Assembly: GCA_945876865.1 (NCBI GenBank) | Contig: CAMCPZ010000004.1 | Coordinates: 1 to 59,398, forward strand | DNA: 59,398 bases | DNA from: Bifidobacterium breve | GTDB taxonomy: Bacteria > Actinomycetota > Actinomycetes > Nanopelagicales > Nanopelagicaceae | Direction: 5' to 3' | Part shown: positions 24,218 through 34,407 of the stretch, piece after piece | Layout: each line of letters starts with the position of its first letter | Position numbering within the stretch: the stretch's first letter is position 1 | The notes under the pieces: model-generated | What the model saw: only the letters and a program-made list of their open reading frames with translations | Databases searched by the model: none | Told to the model about the DNA's origin: nothing | Made by a program: the position numbers and the translations under genes

Positions 24218-26259
24218 GTGAAAAATGGAGCTCTTTAGATGACCAAGCTGTTGTCGTCAGTCGCGCACTCGCGATGGATGCCGTTCAGAAAGTTGGCAAT
24301 GGACATCCAGGCACCGCAATGTCCCTGGCTCCTGTTGCTTACACGCTCTTCCAAAGAATTCTAAAGCATGACCCTTCCGACCCTAATTGGCTTGGTCGAG
24401 ATCGCTTCGTTCTATCTGCCGGACATTCTTCGCTAACTCTCTACATTCAATTGTTTTTATCCGGCTATGGATTAGAGCTCTCTGACTTACAAAGTTTCCG
24501 AACCGCAGGTGCAAAGACTCCTGGCCATCCAGAGTTTGGACATACTGCTGGCGTCGAAATAACTACTGGTCCACTAGGTTCTGGAATTTCTAGCGCTGTT
24601 GGAATGGCGATGGCAGCACGATACGAAAAAGGCTTGCTTGATCCAGCCAGTAAGACATCTCTCTTTGATCACAATATTTGGGTAATCGCTTCCGATGGCG
24701 ACTTGCAAGAAGGTATTAGTTCTGAAGCTTGTTCGCTGGCTGGAACTCAGGAACTTGGAAACCTCAAAGTTATCTACGACGATAATCGAATCTCAATTGA
24801 GGGCGACACTCATGTTGCATTCACTGAAGATGTTTCAATGCGATTTAAAGCTTATGGTTGGAATGTCGTAGAAGTTGCAGCCCTTGCTAATGGTGACGTC
24901 GATCAACCGGCCTTAGAAAAAGCGATGATTGCAGTGGCTAATGAAAAGATGAAACCCTCACTAATTAGATTAAAAACTGTAATTGCCTGGCCAGCTCCTA
25001 ATGCGCAAGGAACTGCAGAATCACATGGTTCTGCCCTTGGTGCAGATGAAATTGCTGCAACAAAAGTTGCGCTTGGGCTAGATCCGGAGAAATCCTTTGA
25101 TGTCCCAGATTCTGTTTTAAAACATACCCGCAAAGTTATCGAACGTGGCGCTGAACAGCGAGCAATCTGGAACAACGAACTAGCAACGTGGGCAAAGACT
25201 AATCCTGAACAAAATGAATTGCTCAAAAGATTGCAGAACCGAAAATTGCCAAAAGATTGGCAACAAGTAATTCCCACATTCGAAAGTGGAAAAGATATTG
25301 CCACTCGTGCGGCATCTGGAAAAATCATCAACGCTATTGCTGGGGTATTGCCCGAGTTTTGGGGTGGCTCCTCCGACCTTGCCGGAAGTAATAACACGAC
25401 TATAAATAACGGTAGTTCATTCTTGCCTGCAAATAGCAGAATGAAGGATGCAAATCCGTATGGTCGAATCATTCACTTCGGAATTAGAGAGCATGCAATG
25501 GGGGCCATACTTAACGGCATTGCACTTCACGGCCTAACTCGATCCTTCGGTGGCACCTTCCTAGTATTTAGTGATTACATGCGAGGTGCCGTTCGCTTGG
25601 CAGCGCTAATGAATATTCCATCAATCTTTATCTGGAGCCACGATTCAATTGGCTTGGGAGAAGATGGCCCAACTCACCAACCTGTCGAACACATCGCCTC
25701 TCTACGTTTGATTCCGAATTTTTCAATTGTTCGGCCAGGTGACGCTAACGAAACCGCAATTGCTTGGCGCGAAATAATCACTCGTGACAAGCCGGTAGGA
25801 ATCGCGTTATCGCGACAGAATCTCCCCGTTTTTGATCGCACCGAATGTGGCAGTGCCGAAGGCGTGGCAAAGGGTGCCTATGTAATCATGGAAGCAAAGA
25901 GTGAACCCGATGTTATTTTGATTGCGACAGGCTCAGAAGTGCATGTTGCTATTGCGGCAGCGAAAATTCTTTCAGATCAAAACATTGCCGCACGTGTTGT
26001 AAGTGCGCCTTGCTTGGAATGGTTTGAGGAACAACCTGATTCATATAAAGAAAGCATTCTGCCTAGAAACGTTAAGGCACGAGTAAGTGTTGAAGCTGGA
26101 GTCGGAGCCGGATGGCATAAGTATGTTGGCGATAATGGCGAGATTGTTAGCCTCGAACACTTTGGCGCATCTGCATCTGCCGGGACGCTCTTCAAAGAGT
26201 ATGGATTCACACCAGAAAATGTCGCGGAAGCCGCAAAGAGAACTATTGCAAGGTCTTAA
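24214..26259 (+). CDS. tkt: Transketolase
   Basis: ThDP- and Mg-dependent transfer of two-carbon units in the pentose phosphate pathway. Of 681 residues, the N-terminal NGHPGTAMSLAPVAY and the ThDP motif GDGDLQEGISSEA are clear, as is the pyrimidine domain HFGIREHAMGAILNGIALHG. The GTG at 24214 is the family start (VSEKWSSLDDQ) and overlaps the ctaA stop; the longer frame from 24154 only reads through the end of ctaA. pgi starts immediately after the stop. The transaldolase gene that normally follows tkt in Actinobacteria is absent here. Confidence 0.96.
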   Translation: MSEKWSSLDDQAVVVSRALAMDAVQKVGNGHPGTAMSLAPVAYTLFQRILKHDPSDPNWLGRDRFVLSAGHSSLTLYIQLFLSGYGLELSDLQSFRTAGAKTPGHPEFGHTAGVEITTGPLGSGISSAVGMAMAARYEKGLLDPASKTSLFDHNIWVIASDGDLQEGISSEACSLAGTQELGNLKVIYDDNRISIEGDTHVAFTEDVSMRFKAYGWNVVEVAALANGDVDQPALEKAMIAVANEKMKPSLIRLKTVIAWPAPNAQGTAESHGSALGADEIAATKVALGLDPEKSFDVPDSVLKHTRKVIERGAEQRAIWNNELATWAKTNPEQNELLKRLQNRKLPKDWQQVIPTFESGKDIATRAASGKIINAIAGVLPEFWGGSSDLAGSNNTTINNGSSFLPANSRMKDANPYGRIIHFGIREHAMGAILNGIALHGLTRSFGGTFLVFSDYMRGAVRLAALMNIPSIFIWSHDSIGLGEDGPTHQPVEHIASLRLIPNFSIVRPGDANETAIAWREIITRDKPVGIALSRQNLPVFDRTECGSAEGVAKGAYVIMEAKSEPDVILIATGSEVHVAIAAAKILSDQNIAARVVSAPCLEWFEEQPDSYKESILPRNVKARVSVEAGVGAGWHKYVGDNGEIVSLEHFGASASAGTLFKEYGFTPENVAEAAKRTIARS

Positions 26260-27807
26260 ATGATCGAAATTTCAGGACGGCTACTAGATAAGTTTGATGG
26301 CGATAGTTCAACCGCAAGGGATTTGAATTCAATTGCAGCTGCACTTGCCACAAAGGATTCAACACTCTGGGGCGCTGCAGCTGAGCCAGAAGCTCGAGAA
26401 CGCCTTAATTGGATTGACCTACCAAAAACTAGTCGAGATTTACTCCCCCAGTTGGATGCGCTTAGCGCATGGGCAAGATCAAAGAATCTAAGTAATTATA
26501 TTTTATGTGGAATGGGTGGGTCTTCACTAGCACCTGAAGTGATTGCAAAAACTTGCGGCAAGAAACTAACGATTCTCGACACGACAGATCCAGATCAGAT
26601 ACGACTAGCGATACCTGAAAACCTTAGCGAGACTCTGATAATTATTGGATCAAAGTCTGGATCAACAATCGAGACTGAGTCACAAAAAGCACTCTTTGAA
26701 AAGCTATTTACTGATGCCAATTTAGATCCTCGAGAACACTTTGTAATTGTGACTGATCCTGGTTCGCCATTAGATACATCAGCTCGATCTTCAGGCTTAC
26801 GAGTTATCAATGCCGATCCTTTTGTAGGTGGGAGATTTAGCGCCCTCAGCGCCTTCGGGCTGGTTCCGGCTGCGTTGTTAGGAATTGATGCCTCAGTACT
26901 GCTCGATGATGCAGATGTTGCCGCTGAAACTTTTCCAGAGCGTAATTCATCTGCAATCAAGTTAGCCACGTTAATTTTCGAGCAAACCATCCAGAATTTT
27001 TCGCTTCATGATTCTGGATCTAGCGTTCCAGGTATCGGAGATTGGATTGAACAATTAATAGCTGAATCAACTGGTAAAGATCAGAAAGGTCGCTTACCAA
27101 TCGTTGTTGAATCCCATAATTCAAAAATATCGGGTCCAGCACTTTCAATTGGATTTGGAGATGGCCAATGCGATCTCAATATAAATGCATCACTGGGTGA
27201 ACACTTCATACTTTGGGAATGGGTAACCGCGTTATTGTGCCGAGCGCTCGGAGTCGATCCGTTTAATCAACCAAATGTGACCGAAGCTAAAGAGCGAACT
27301 AGCAAACTTTTAAATGACTGGAGCAAAAATGGAAAACCTACGAGTCAACCGGTCTTCGAAAACAAGGATCTAGCAGTTTACGGTGAAAGCGCTTCGACGG
27401 AACTGGGCGAAATACTTCGCGACTTAATTGGCCGTTCTGACAAATATCTTGCAATCATGGCGTATTTAAATCGAGAAGCAGATGTAGAGATACTTAAGTT
27501 ACGAGAAGCGATTGCAGCGAAGAAAGATATTGGAGTCACTTTTGGCTGGGGTCCTAGATTTTTACACTCAACTGGGCAATTTCATAAAGGTGGCGCTAGC
27601 AATGGTGGCTTCCTTCAAATTACTGCTGAGGCTGATGCTGACATGGAGATACCTGGAAAAGATTTTTCATTTAGCGAACTTTTAATGGCACAAGCACTTG
27701 GTGATGGCGAAGCACTTTCTTCGCGCGATTTACCGGTTGTAAGAGTTCACCTAAAGAATCGGGCTTTGGGAATTAACTCGCTTCTAGAAGCAGTAGCAAA
27801 GATCTAA
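26260..27807 (+). CDS. pgi: Glucose-6-phosphate isomerase
   Basis: Interconverts glucose-6-phosphate and fructose-6-phosphate. The 515-residue protein has the sugar-isomerase motifs LCGMGGSSLAPEV (about residue 85) and IIGSKSGSTIETES (about residue 125), and a C-terminal part (GWGPRFLHSTGQFHKGG) like the isomerase half of bifunctional transaldolase/isomerase proteins. No transaldolase domain precedes it. Its ATG follows the tkt stop with no gap. It converges on rbpA with only four bases between stops and no terminator hairpin, so 3' ends probably overlap. Confidence 0.93.
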   Translation: MIEISGRLLDKFDGDSSTARDLNSIAAALATKDSTLWGAAAEPEARERLNWIDLPKTSRDLLPQLDALSAWARSKNLSNYILCGMGGSSLAPEVIAKTCGKKLTILDTTDPDQIRLAIPENLSETLIIIGSKSGSTIETESQKALFEKLFTDANLDPREHFVIVTDPGSPLDTSARSSGLRVINADPFVGGRFSALSAFGLVPAALLGIDASVLLDDADVAAETFPERNSSAIKLATLIFEQTIQNFSLHDSGSSVPGIGDWIEQLIAESTGKDQKGRLPIVVESHNSKISGPALSIGFGDGQCDLNINASLGEHFILWEWVTALLCRALGVDPFNQPNVTEAKERTSKLLNDWSKNGKPTSQPVFENKDLAVYGESASTELGEILRDLIGRSDKYLAIMAYLNREADVEILKLREAIAAKKDIGVTFGWGPRFLHSTGQFHKGGASNGGFLQITAEADADMEIPGKDFSFSELLMAQALGDGEALSSRDLPVVRVHLKNRALGINSLLEAVAKI

Positions 27808-27811
27808 ATTT

Positions 27812-28147
27812 TTAATCTTCACCACGAAGTCGTGCTAAAGCATCTTCCAAAATCTTCTTTGATTCAGCTTCAGTGCGGCGTTCTTTGACGTAAGCCAGGT
27901 GAGTTTTGTATGGCTCATTCTTGATTGGCATTGGTGGTTTATCTTTATTCAAACCAGCTGGGTAGCCACATCGAGGACAATCCCAAATCTCTGGAATCTG
28001 AACAGTTTCATCTTCAGCAAATGAAGGACGAGTTTCATGGCCTTGCGCGCACCAATACGAAACTCGGAAACGAGCAATGGCATCGCCACGCTCTGCCTCG
28101 CCCATAGGACCTGCGCCAACGCGACTTCCACGAATTGCGCTACCCAT
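27812..28147 (-). CDS. rbpA: RNA polymerase-binding protein RbpA
   Basis: Actinobacterial transcription activator that binds the housekeeping sigma factor and stabilises open promoter complexes. The 111-residue protein has the N-terminal tail with RGSRVGAGPMGEAERGDAI (sigma-interacting/basic linker type), the SYWCAQGH...CPRCG core with metal-binding-type cysteines, and the C-terminal SID-like KTHLAYVKERR helix. It is preceded by an AGGGAG Shine-Dalgarno sequence with good spacing, so it is a leadered gene unlike several neighbours. The presence of RbpA is a strong phylum marker. Confidence 0.94.
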   Translation of the reverse strand: MGSAIRGSRVGAGPMGEAERGDAIARFRVSYWCAQGHETRPSFAEDETVQIPEIWDCPRCGYPAGLNKDKPPMPIKNEPYKTHLAYVKERRTEAESKKILEDALARLRGED

Positions 28148-28196
28148 AATTAACTCCCTTTTTCAGTTTTTGCCGAATTACTTTTGTAAAACTTAA

Positions 28197-28427
28197 CTAC
28201 TTCTTCAACACCAAGCTAAGCACAATCACTCCCGCAAACCAGAGGCCGCCAACAACGATAGTTATGCGATCAAGATTCTTCTCAACGACTGAAGAGCCAC
28301 CGTAGCTTGAAGAGACGCCGCCGCCAAAGAGGTCAGACAATCCGCTGCCTTTGCCTTTGTGAAGCAATACGAGCAGAACCATCAGAACGCTGGTTATAAC
28401 TAGCAAGATTGATAAAGCTAAAACCAC
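28197..28427 (-). CDS. secG: Preprotein translocase subunit SecG
   Basis: Small accessory subunit of the SecYEG channel, 76 residues, with two hydrophobic helices (about residues 3-22 and 52-74) around the GKGSGLSDLFGGGVSS loop that is typical for SecG. The start is GTG, six bases after GGGAG. It is in the conserved gap-pgk-tpiA-secG order. Confidence 0.93.
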   Translation of the reverse strand: MVLALSILLVITSVLMVLLVLLHKGKGSGLSDLFGGGVSSSYGGSSVVEKNLDRITIVVGGLWFAGVIVLSLVLKK

Positions 28428-28516
28428 GAATTTCTCCCTCTAATTTGAAAATTGATAACGCCTGGATATTTCTTCCACGAGCACTGGCGTAAGGATACCC
28501 GCCATTTGCTCCTAAA

Positions 28517-29296
28517 TTATGCGCTAACCGCCCGATGGAATCGAGCAATTCTGGCGAATTCATCGGCATCAAGGCTGGCGCCACCGACCAGAACGCCATC
28601 GACATCTGGCTGCTTCATGATTTCTACTATGTTCGATGACTTCACCGATCCGCCATAAAGGATGCGAGCTGCCTCAGCTATTTCTGGTGAACCAAATTTT
28701 GCCAATTCGACACGAATCGCGGCACAGACTTCCTGCGCATCTTCGGCGCTTGCAGTTTTTCCGGTTCCGATTGCCCAGACTGGTTCGTATGCGAAGACTA
28801 TCTTCTTTAAATCCGGTTTGTGAAAGCCCTTGAGTCCATTGCGAAGCTGACTTAACACATGTTCAACATGAGTTCCCGCTTCGCGAATTGCAAGTTCTTC
28901 ACCAATGCAGAAAATTGGCGTGATTTCATTTGCGAGAGCGGCCTTAATTTTACGATTTACAGTTTCATCGCTCTCATTGTGAATCGCTCGGCGCTCGGAG
29001 TGGCCAACCACAACATAAGAGCATCCGAGTTTGTTTAGCATCGAACCGCTGATATCACCGGTATAAGCACCACTAGCTTCAGGTGATAGATCCTGCGCAC
29101 CGTAGGAAAGACGAAGTCGATCGCCATCAATAAGTGTTTGAACTGAACGAATATCGGTAAATGGTGGAATTACGACAACATCTACTGCATCGAAATCTTT
29201 ATCGTCCAGTGAGTAAGAAAGCTTCTGGGTAACGGCGATAGCCTCAAGATGATTGAGATTCATCTTCCAGTTACCAGCTATTAAGGGCTTACGCAT
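28517..29296 (-). CDS. tpiA: Triosephosphate isomerase
   Basis: Converts dihydroxyacetone phosphate to glyceraldehyde-3-phosphate. The 259-residue TIM barrel has the N-terminal GNWKMNL (catalytic Lys), the histidine in [11 protein letters not shown], and the glutamate in [14 protein letters not shown] followed by loop 6. An ideal GGAGGA Shine-Dalgarno sequence precedes the ATG. Part of the gap-pgk-tpiA run. Confidence 0.97.
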   Translation of the reverse strand: MRKPLIAGNWKMNLNHLEAIAVTQKLSYSLDDKDFDAVDVVVIPPFTDIRSVQTLIDGDRLRLSYGAQDLSPEASGAYTGDISGSMLNKLGCSYVVVGHSERRAIHNESDETVNRKIKAALANEITPIFCIGEELAIREAGTHVEHVLSQLRNGLKGFHKPDLKKIVFAYEPVWAIGTGKTASAEDAQEVCAAIRVELAKFGSPEIAEAARILYGGSVKSSNIVEIMKQPDVDGVLVGGASLDADEFARIARFHRAVSA

Positions 29297-29333
29297 TCTT
29301 CCTCCAGATTTATGTTTTTTGTTGTAAAAGTTA

Positions 29334-30502
29334 TTACTGTAAAACGATTAGGCCCGGCAATTCTTTTCCTTCAAGATATTCAAGAGAGGCTCCGCCGCCA
29401 GTCGAGATGTATCCAAAATCAGTATCAACAAATCCTAGTTTACGGACAGCTGCTGCAGAGTCTCCCCCGCCAACAACGCTGATGCCACTTACTTTTGTTA
29501 ACGCTTCAGCAAGAACTTTTGTTCCATTTGCGAAATTTGGAAACTCGAATACGCCCATTGGACCATTCCAGAATACAGTCTTACATTCGCCAATCGCAGC
29601 CGCGAATGCTGCGGCGCTTGCTGGCCCGATATCTAGCCCCATCTGATCAGCTGGAATTGCATCAGCTCCAACAATTGTTGGTCTGGCATCAGAGCTAAAT
29701 TCTGGGGCGACGACAATATCGGTTGGCAATAGAAACTTAACTCCACGCTTCTCAGCGCGTTCCATTAGTTCTATAACAGTTGGAATCAAATCTCTTTCAA
29801 CCAGCGATTTTCCAATCTGCAGACCCTTTGCTGCAAGAAAGGTAAAGAGCATTCCGCCGCCAATTGCAATTGTGTCTACCTTCTCCAACAGATTCGAGAT
29901 GACACCAATTTTGTCTGACACCTTTGATCCACCTAGTGCAACACCATAAGGGCGCTCAGGGCTCTGAGTTAATTTTTTTAAAACATCTACTTCAGCAGCG
30001 ACTAGATAACCAGCTGCATGTGGCAGTAACTTTGCAACATCATAAACGGAGGCATGCTTGCGATGAACCGCGCCAAAGCCATCGCTCACAAAAATATTTG
30101 CGTAAGTGGCAAGCTCCTTTGCAAGCACCAATCTATCTGCTTCATCCTTCGAAGTTTCGGCTGCTTCATAGCGAATATTTTCAAGAAGTGTTACGCCATA
30201 GCCACTTAATTTCGCTCCGAAAATCTCACTAGAAAATTCAACGCTCTCTCCAAGCAGTTCTGAAAGTCGCTTGGAAACAGGCGCTAACGAAAGCTCGGGT
30301 TTGCGCTCACCTTTTGGTCGACCAAGGTGGGCAGTAATTACTACTGATGCACCTTGGGCGAGCAAATATTTGATTGTCGGAAGTGACGCTTTGATTCGAC
30401 CGTCATCAGTTATTACGCCATCCTTCAGCGGAACATTGAGATCACATCGAAGTAGAACTCGCTTCCCGCGAACATCAACTGTGTCGAGGGTTTTGATATT
30501 CA

Positions 30503-30503
<1 letters not shown>
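29334..30503 (-). CDS. pgk: Phosphoglycerate kinase
   Basis: Produces ATP from 1,3-bisphosphoglycerate. The 389-residue form begins [25 protein letters not shown], the canonical start; an upstream in-frame ATG adds 19 residues inside gap and was rejected. Substrate and nucleotide sites are visible as HLGRPKG and GGGDSAAAV near the C-terminus. The ATG overlaps the gap stop by one base (TAATG). Confidence 0.97.
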
Positions 30504-31504
<1,001 letters not shown>

Positions 31505-31543
31505 TTAATTGCCTGCCTCAGAAAATAAGAAAATTAATAAACC

Positions 31544-31553
31544 ACAACGTTGT
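31544..31553. promoter_or_regulatory. Palindrome upstream of gap, possible operator
   Basis: ACAACGTTGT is a perfect 10-bp inverted repeat 40 bases before the gap start codon, next to AT-rich sequence that could hold the -10 element. It might be a regulator site for the glycolytic genes, but a chance 10-mer cannot be excluded. Confidence 0.3.
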
Positions 31554-31583
31554 AGAGACCAAATCCTATCAGCCGCGTCTGCC

Positions 31584-32564
31584 CTATTCGGCTAAGAGAT
31601 CTGGGCTTAAACCAGCCTCAGTATCAGGAATTCCCAAATCATGTGCCCGCTTATCGGCCATTGCAAGCAATCTTCTTATCCGACCAGCAATTGCATCCTT
31701 GGTCATCGGTGGCGTCGCTAGTGATCCCAACTCTTCAAGGCTTGCTTGTCCATGATTAATTCGAAGTTCACCTGCTTGTTTTAAGTGGTCTGGAATTTCG
31801 GGTCCAAGTATCTCCATTGCACGAGCAACGCGGGCCGATGCTGCTACTGCCGCTCGAGCGGAGCGACGCAGATTTGCATCATCGAAATTCGCTAACCGAT
31901 TGGCAGTTGCTCGAACTTCGCGGCGCATTCGACGTTCTTCCCAAGCCAGAACACTTTCATGTGCGCCAAGTCTTGTGAGCAGTGCACCGATTGCATCTCC
32001 GTCACGAAGCACAACTCGATCAACGCTTCTAACTTCACGTGCTTTTGCTGTTATACCTAATCTTCTTGCAGCACCGACGAGTGCCAGTGCAGCTTCAGGT
32101 CCCGGGCAAGTAATTTCTAGCGCTGAAGATCTACCTGGTTCAGTGAGCGAACCGTGCGCTAAAAATGCACCACGCCAGGCAGCTTCGGCATCACAGATTC
32201 CTGCTGATACAACCTGCGGCGGTAATCCACGAATCGGACGATTATTGGCATCGATTAAACCAGTCTGTCTCGCTAGCGCATCTCCGTCAGATGTAACTCG
32301 AACTACGTAACGACTTCCTTTGCGCAATCCACTTGGCGATAGAACTGCAAGTTCACTTTCATGCCCAAAAATTTCTGAAATATCTTTTCTTAAACGACGA
32401 GCACCTTGCGCAGTATCAAGTTCTACTTCGATCGCGATCTTGCCCGATGTGATATGTAATCCACCAGCGAATCTAAGAAGAGCGGAAACTTCGGCTTTGC
32501 GGCAGCATGGCTTTGAAATCGAAAGTCGACTTAATTCATCTTTTACTGCTGCAGTCATTGCCAT
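31584..32564 (-). CDS. whiA: WhiA, DNA-binding regulator
   Basis: Conserved Gram-positive protein with a degenerate LAGLIDADG homing-endonuclease fold and a C-terminal helix-turn-helix; in Streptomyces it controls sporulation and division genes with WhiB. This 326-residue form has the N-terminal [12 protein letters not shown], the degenerate endonuclease region around [16 protein letters not shown], and the terminal [29 protein letters not shown]-binding part. It retains the canonical rapZ-yvcK-whiA position. In a small non-sporulating cell a division or growth role is more likely. Confidence 0.95.
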   Translation of the reverse strand: MAMTAAVKDELSRLSISKPCCRKAEVSALLRFAGGLHITSGKIAIEVELDTAQGARRLRKDISEIFGHESELAVLSPSGLRKGSRYVVRVTSDGDALARQTGLIDANNRPIRGLPPQVVSAGICDAEAAWRGAFLAHGSLTEPGRSSALEITCPGPEAALALVGAARRLGITAKAREVRSVDRVVLRDGDAIGALLTRLGAHESVLAWEERRMRREVRATANRLANFDDANLRRSARAAVAASARVARAMEILGPEIPDHLKQAGELRINHGQASLEELGSLATPPMTKDAIAGRIRRLLAMADKRAHDLGIPDTEAGLSPDLLAE

Positions 32565-32584
32565 GGGCGCTATTTAAGCAGGGT

Positions 32585-33520
32585 TCATTCAAAAATGTGG
32601 CTGAAAAGAGAACTCATTTTTGCAGGGTCATGGTGATTTCGGTCGTCATCCCTGGCCACATCGCTCACAATTAGTTCGCCACCGAGCTCTTTGACCATTT
32701 CCCGTAAGCCATTTTTCGAAACAAGAACTGTTGGATCCACGATTGCGATATCAAGTTTCAGAGAAGAGATGTGCGAAAGAACTAGGCGCAGATGTTCTTC
32801 CGGAGTATTACCCGCAAATTCATCGGCCCCTTCGGGTCCCTGCAAATTGAGAACCATAATCTTTTTTGCAGGGCTAGTAGAAATCGCTTTGGCCAGATCC
32901 TTAACCAAGAAGTGCGGCATAACACTCGAAAACCAGGAACCTGGTCCAAACACCAACCATTCGGCCTTAGAAATTGCTTCTAATACTTGTGGCGTTACTA
33001 CTGGGTTTTCTGGAAGCAATTTCAGTGATTGCAATTTACCTTTCGCGGTAGCTACTTCAATCTGGCCGCGAATAGTTTGTAGTCCAGAATTTGTTTCGAA
33101 AACGCCCTCGATTTCAAGCGGCTGAAGTGACATTGGCAGCACTCGACCAACAATTTTTAGCAAATCCCCCACACGATCTATTCCTGCGACCAGATCATCG
33201 GAACTATCCCAGAGCGCAGCCATTAGTAAATTTCCTAGCGCATGCCCATTTAGGTTTCCTGAAGTATTGAAACGATGCTGAATTATTTGGGCCCAGCTCT
33301 GGCCCCAGGCATCAGATCCGCAGAGCGCGGCTAGCGCCATTCGCATATCTCCAGGCGGGAGAAAATTAAATTCTTCACGAATTTTTCCGCTAGAACCACC
33401 GTTGTCAGCAACTGTTACGACCGCAGTGATTGTTGGAGTTACATCACGTAATGCAGTTAACGTCGCGGCAAGTCCATGACCCCCGCCGAATGCAACGACT
33501 TTGGGTGTTGCGCTAGACAT
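32585..33520 (-). CDS. yvcK: YvcK/CofD-like gluconeogenesis factor
   Basis: Conserved protein needed for growth on gluconeogenic carbon sources and for cell wall homeostasis; binds UDP-sugars in Bacillus and in mycobacteria (CuvA). The 311-residue protein opens with VVAFGGGHGLAATLTALRD and VTVADNGGSSGKIR, the family's nucleotide-binding signatures. Its start overlaps the rapZ stop by one base. It should not be read as a true CofD (coenzyme F420) enzyme: the whiA-yvcK-rapZ context decides that. Confidence 0.94.
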   Translation of the reverse strand: MSSATPKVVAFGGGHGLAATLTALRDVTPTITAVVTVADNGGSSGKIREEFNFLPPGDMRMALAALCGSDAWGQSWAQIIQHRFNTSGNLNGHALGNLLMAALWDSSDDLVAGIDRVGDLLKIVGRVLPMSLQPLEIEGVFETNSGLQTIRGQIEVATAKGKLQSLKLLPENPVVTPQVLEAISKAEWLVFGPGSWFSSVMPHFLVKDLAKAISTSPAKKIMVLNLQGPEGADEFAGNTPEEHLRLVLSHISSLKLDIAIVDPTVLVSKNGLREMVKELGGELIVSDVARDDDRNHHDPAKMSSLFSHIFE

Positions 33521-34395
33521 TAAACTTCGCGACCCAGATCTCTATGAACTGCTTGAGCAGATATAGAACGTGAATTTATTTGAGGTGAGCTCGCGAATCG
33601 CTTGGCAAGTTCTTCTGAGATTGCAACGCTTCGATGTTTGCCACCAGTGCAGCCAACTGCGAGAGTCAAATACTTACGCCCCTCTTGCATGAAACCAACT
33701 GCCATGGTTTCAAAGAGAGATTGATACTTTGTTAAAAACTCCTGCACATTTGCACTCGACAATACGTTCTCTGAAACCGGCCTATCCAATCCAGTCAGTG
33801 GTCGCAATTCAGGGATCCAATGTGGATTCGCGATGAATCTACAATCCATAACCAAATCAGCATCTACTGGGATTCCATATTTGTACCCAAAGGAGAGGAT
33901 ATTTACTCGTAGATCAGAATCTGAATCTGTGCTAAAAATTTCGCCGATCTTGGCTTCTAGTTGGTGGATATTCAAGGAGGAGGAATCGATCACGAAATCT
34001 GCAGCGGCGCGAACATCCTGTAACCGAGATCGCTCTTTTGTGATTCCGTCCAAAATTCGATCTGTTCCTTGAAGTGGGTGTGGCCGTCTCGTAGCTTCGA
34101 ATCTTCTTACTAGTGCTTCATCGGAGGCATCAACAAAGAGAATACGTCTCGAAATATTGAGTTCTCCTAGATCCGATAGCGACTTGGTCAGATCATCAAA
34201 GAATTCGCCACCTCGAACATCAATGACAACTGCAATTGCTGATGGAGTCTTTGCTGCCATTTCGCAGAGTGAGGCAATCATCGAAGGCGGAAGATTATCT
34301 ACGACATACCATCCGAGATCTTCTAGTGCATGTGACACTGTTGATTTACCGGCGCCGCTCATTCCGGTGATAACTAAGACCTCGTTAGAACTCAT
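33520..34395 (-). CDS. rapZ: RapZ-family RNase adapter / nucleotide-binding protein
   Basis: P-loop protein of 291 residues with Walker A GMSGAGKS (residues 11-18) and the C-terminal RapZ domain with VGCTGGKHRSVAISEELA. In E. coli RapZ directs RNase E to small RNAs; actinobacterial members are less well studied, so the RNA role is an extrapolation. It is 12 bases after uvrC and overlaps yvcK by one base. Confidence 0.94.
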   Translation of the reverse strand: MSSNEVLVITGMSGAGKSTVSHALEDLGWYVVDNLPPSMIASLCEMAAKTPSAIAVVIDVRGGEFFDDLTKSLSDLGELNISRRILFVDASDEALVRRFEATRRPHPLQGTDRILDGITKERSRLQDVRAAADFVIDSSSLNIHQLEAKIGEIFSTDSDSDLRVNILSFGYKYGIPVDADLVMDCRFIANPHWIPELRPLTGLDRPVSENVLSSANVQEFLTKYQSLFETMAVGFMQEGRKYLTLAVGCTGGKHRSVAISEELAKRFASSPQINSRSISAQAVHRDLGREV

Positions 34396-34407
34396 GGCTT
34401 AATCCTC

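Noticed and set aside
32585-33520. CofD (coenzyme F420 biosynthesis) assignment for the yvcK gene
   Set aside because: The fold is shared, but the rapZ-yvcK-whiA context and the VTVADNGGSSG signature fit YvcK/CuvA.
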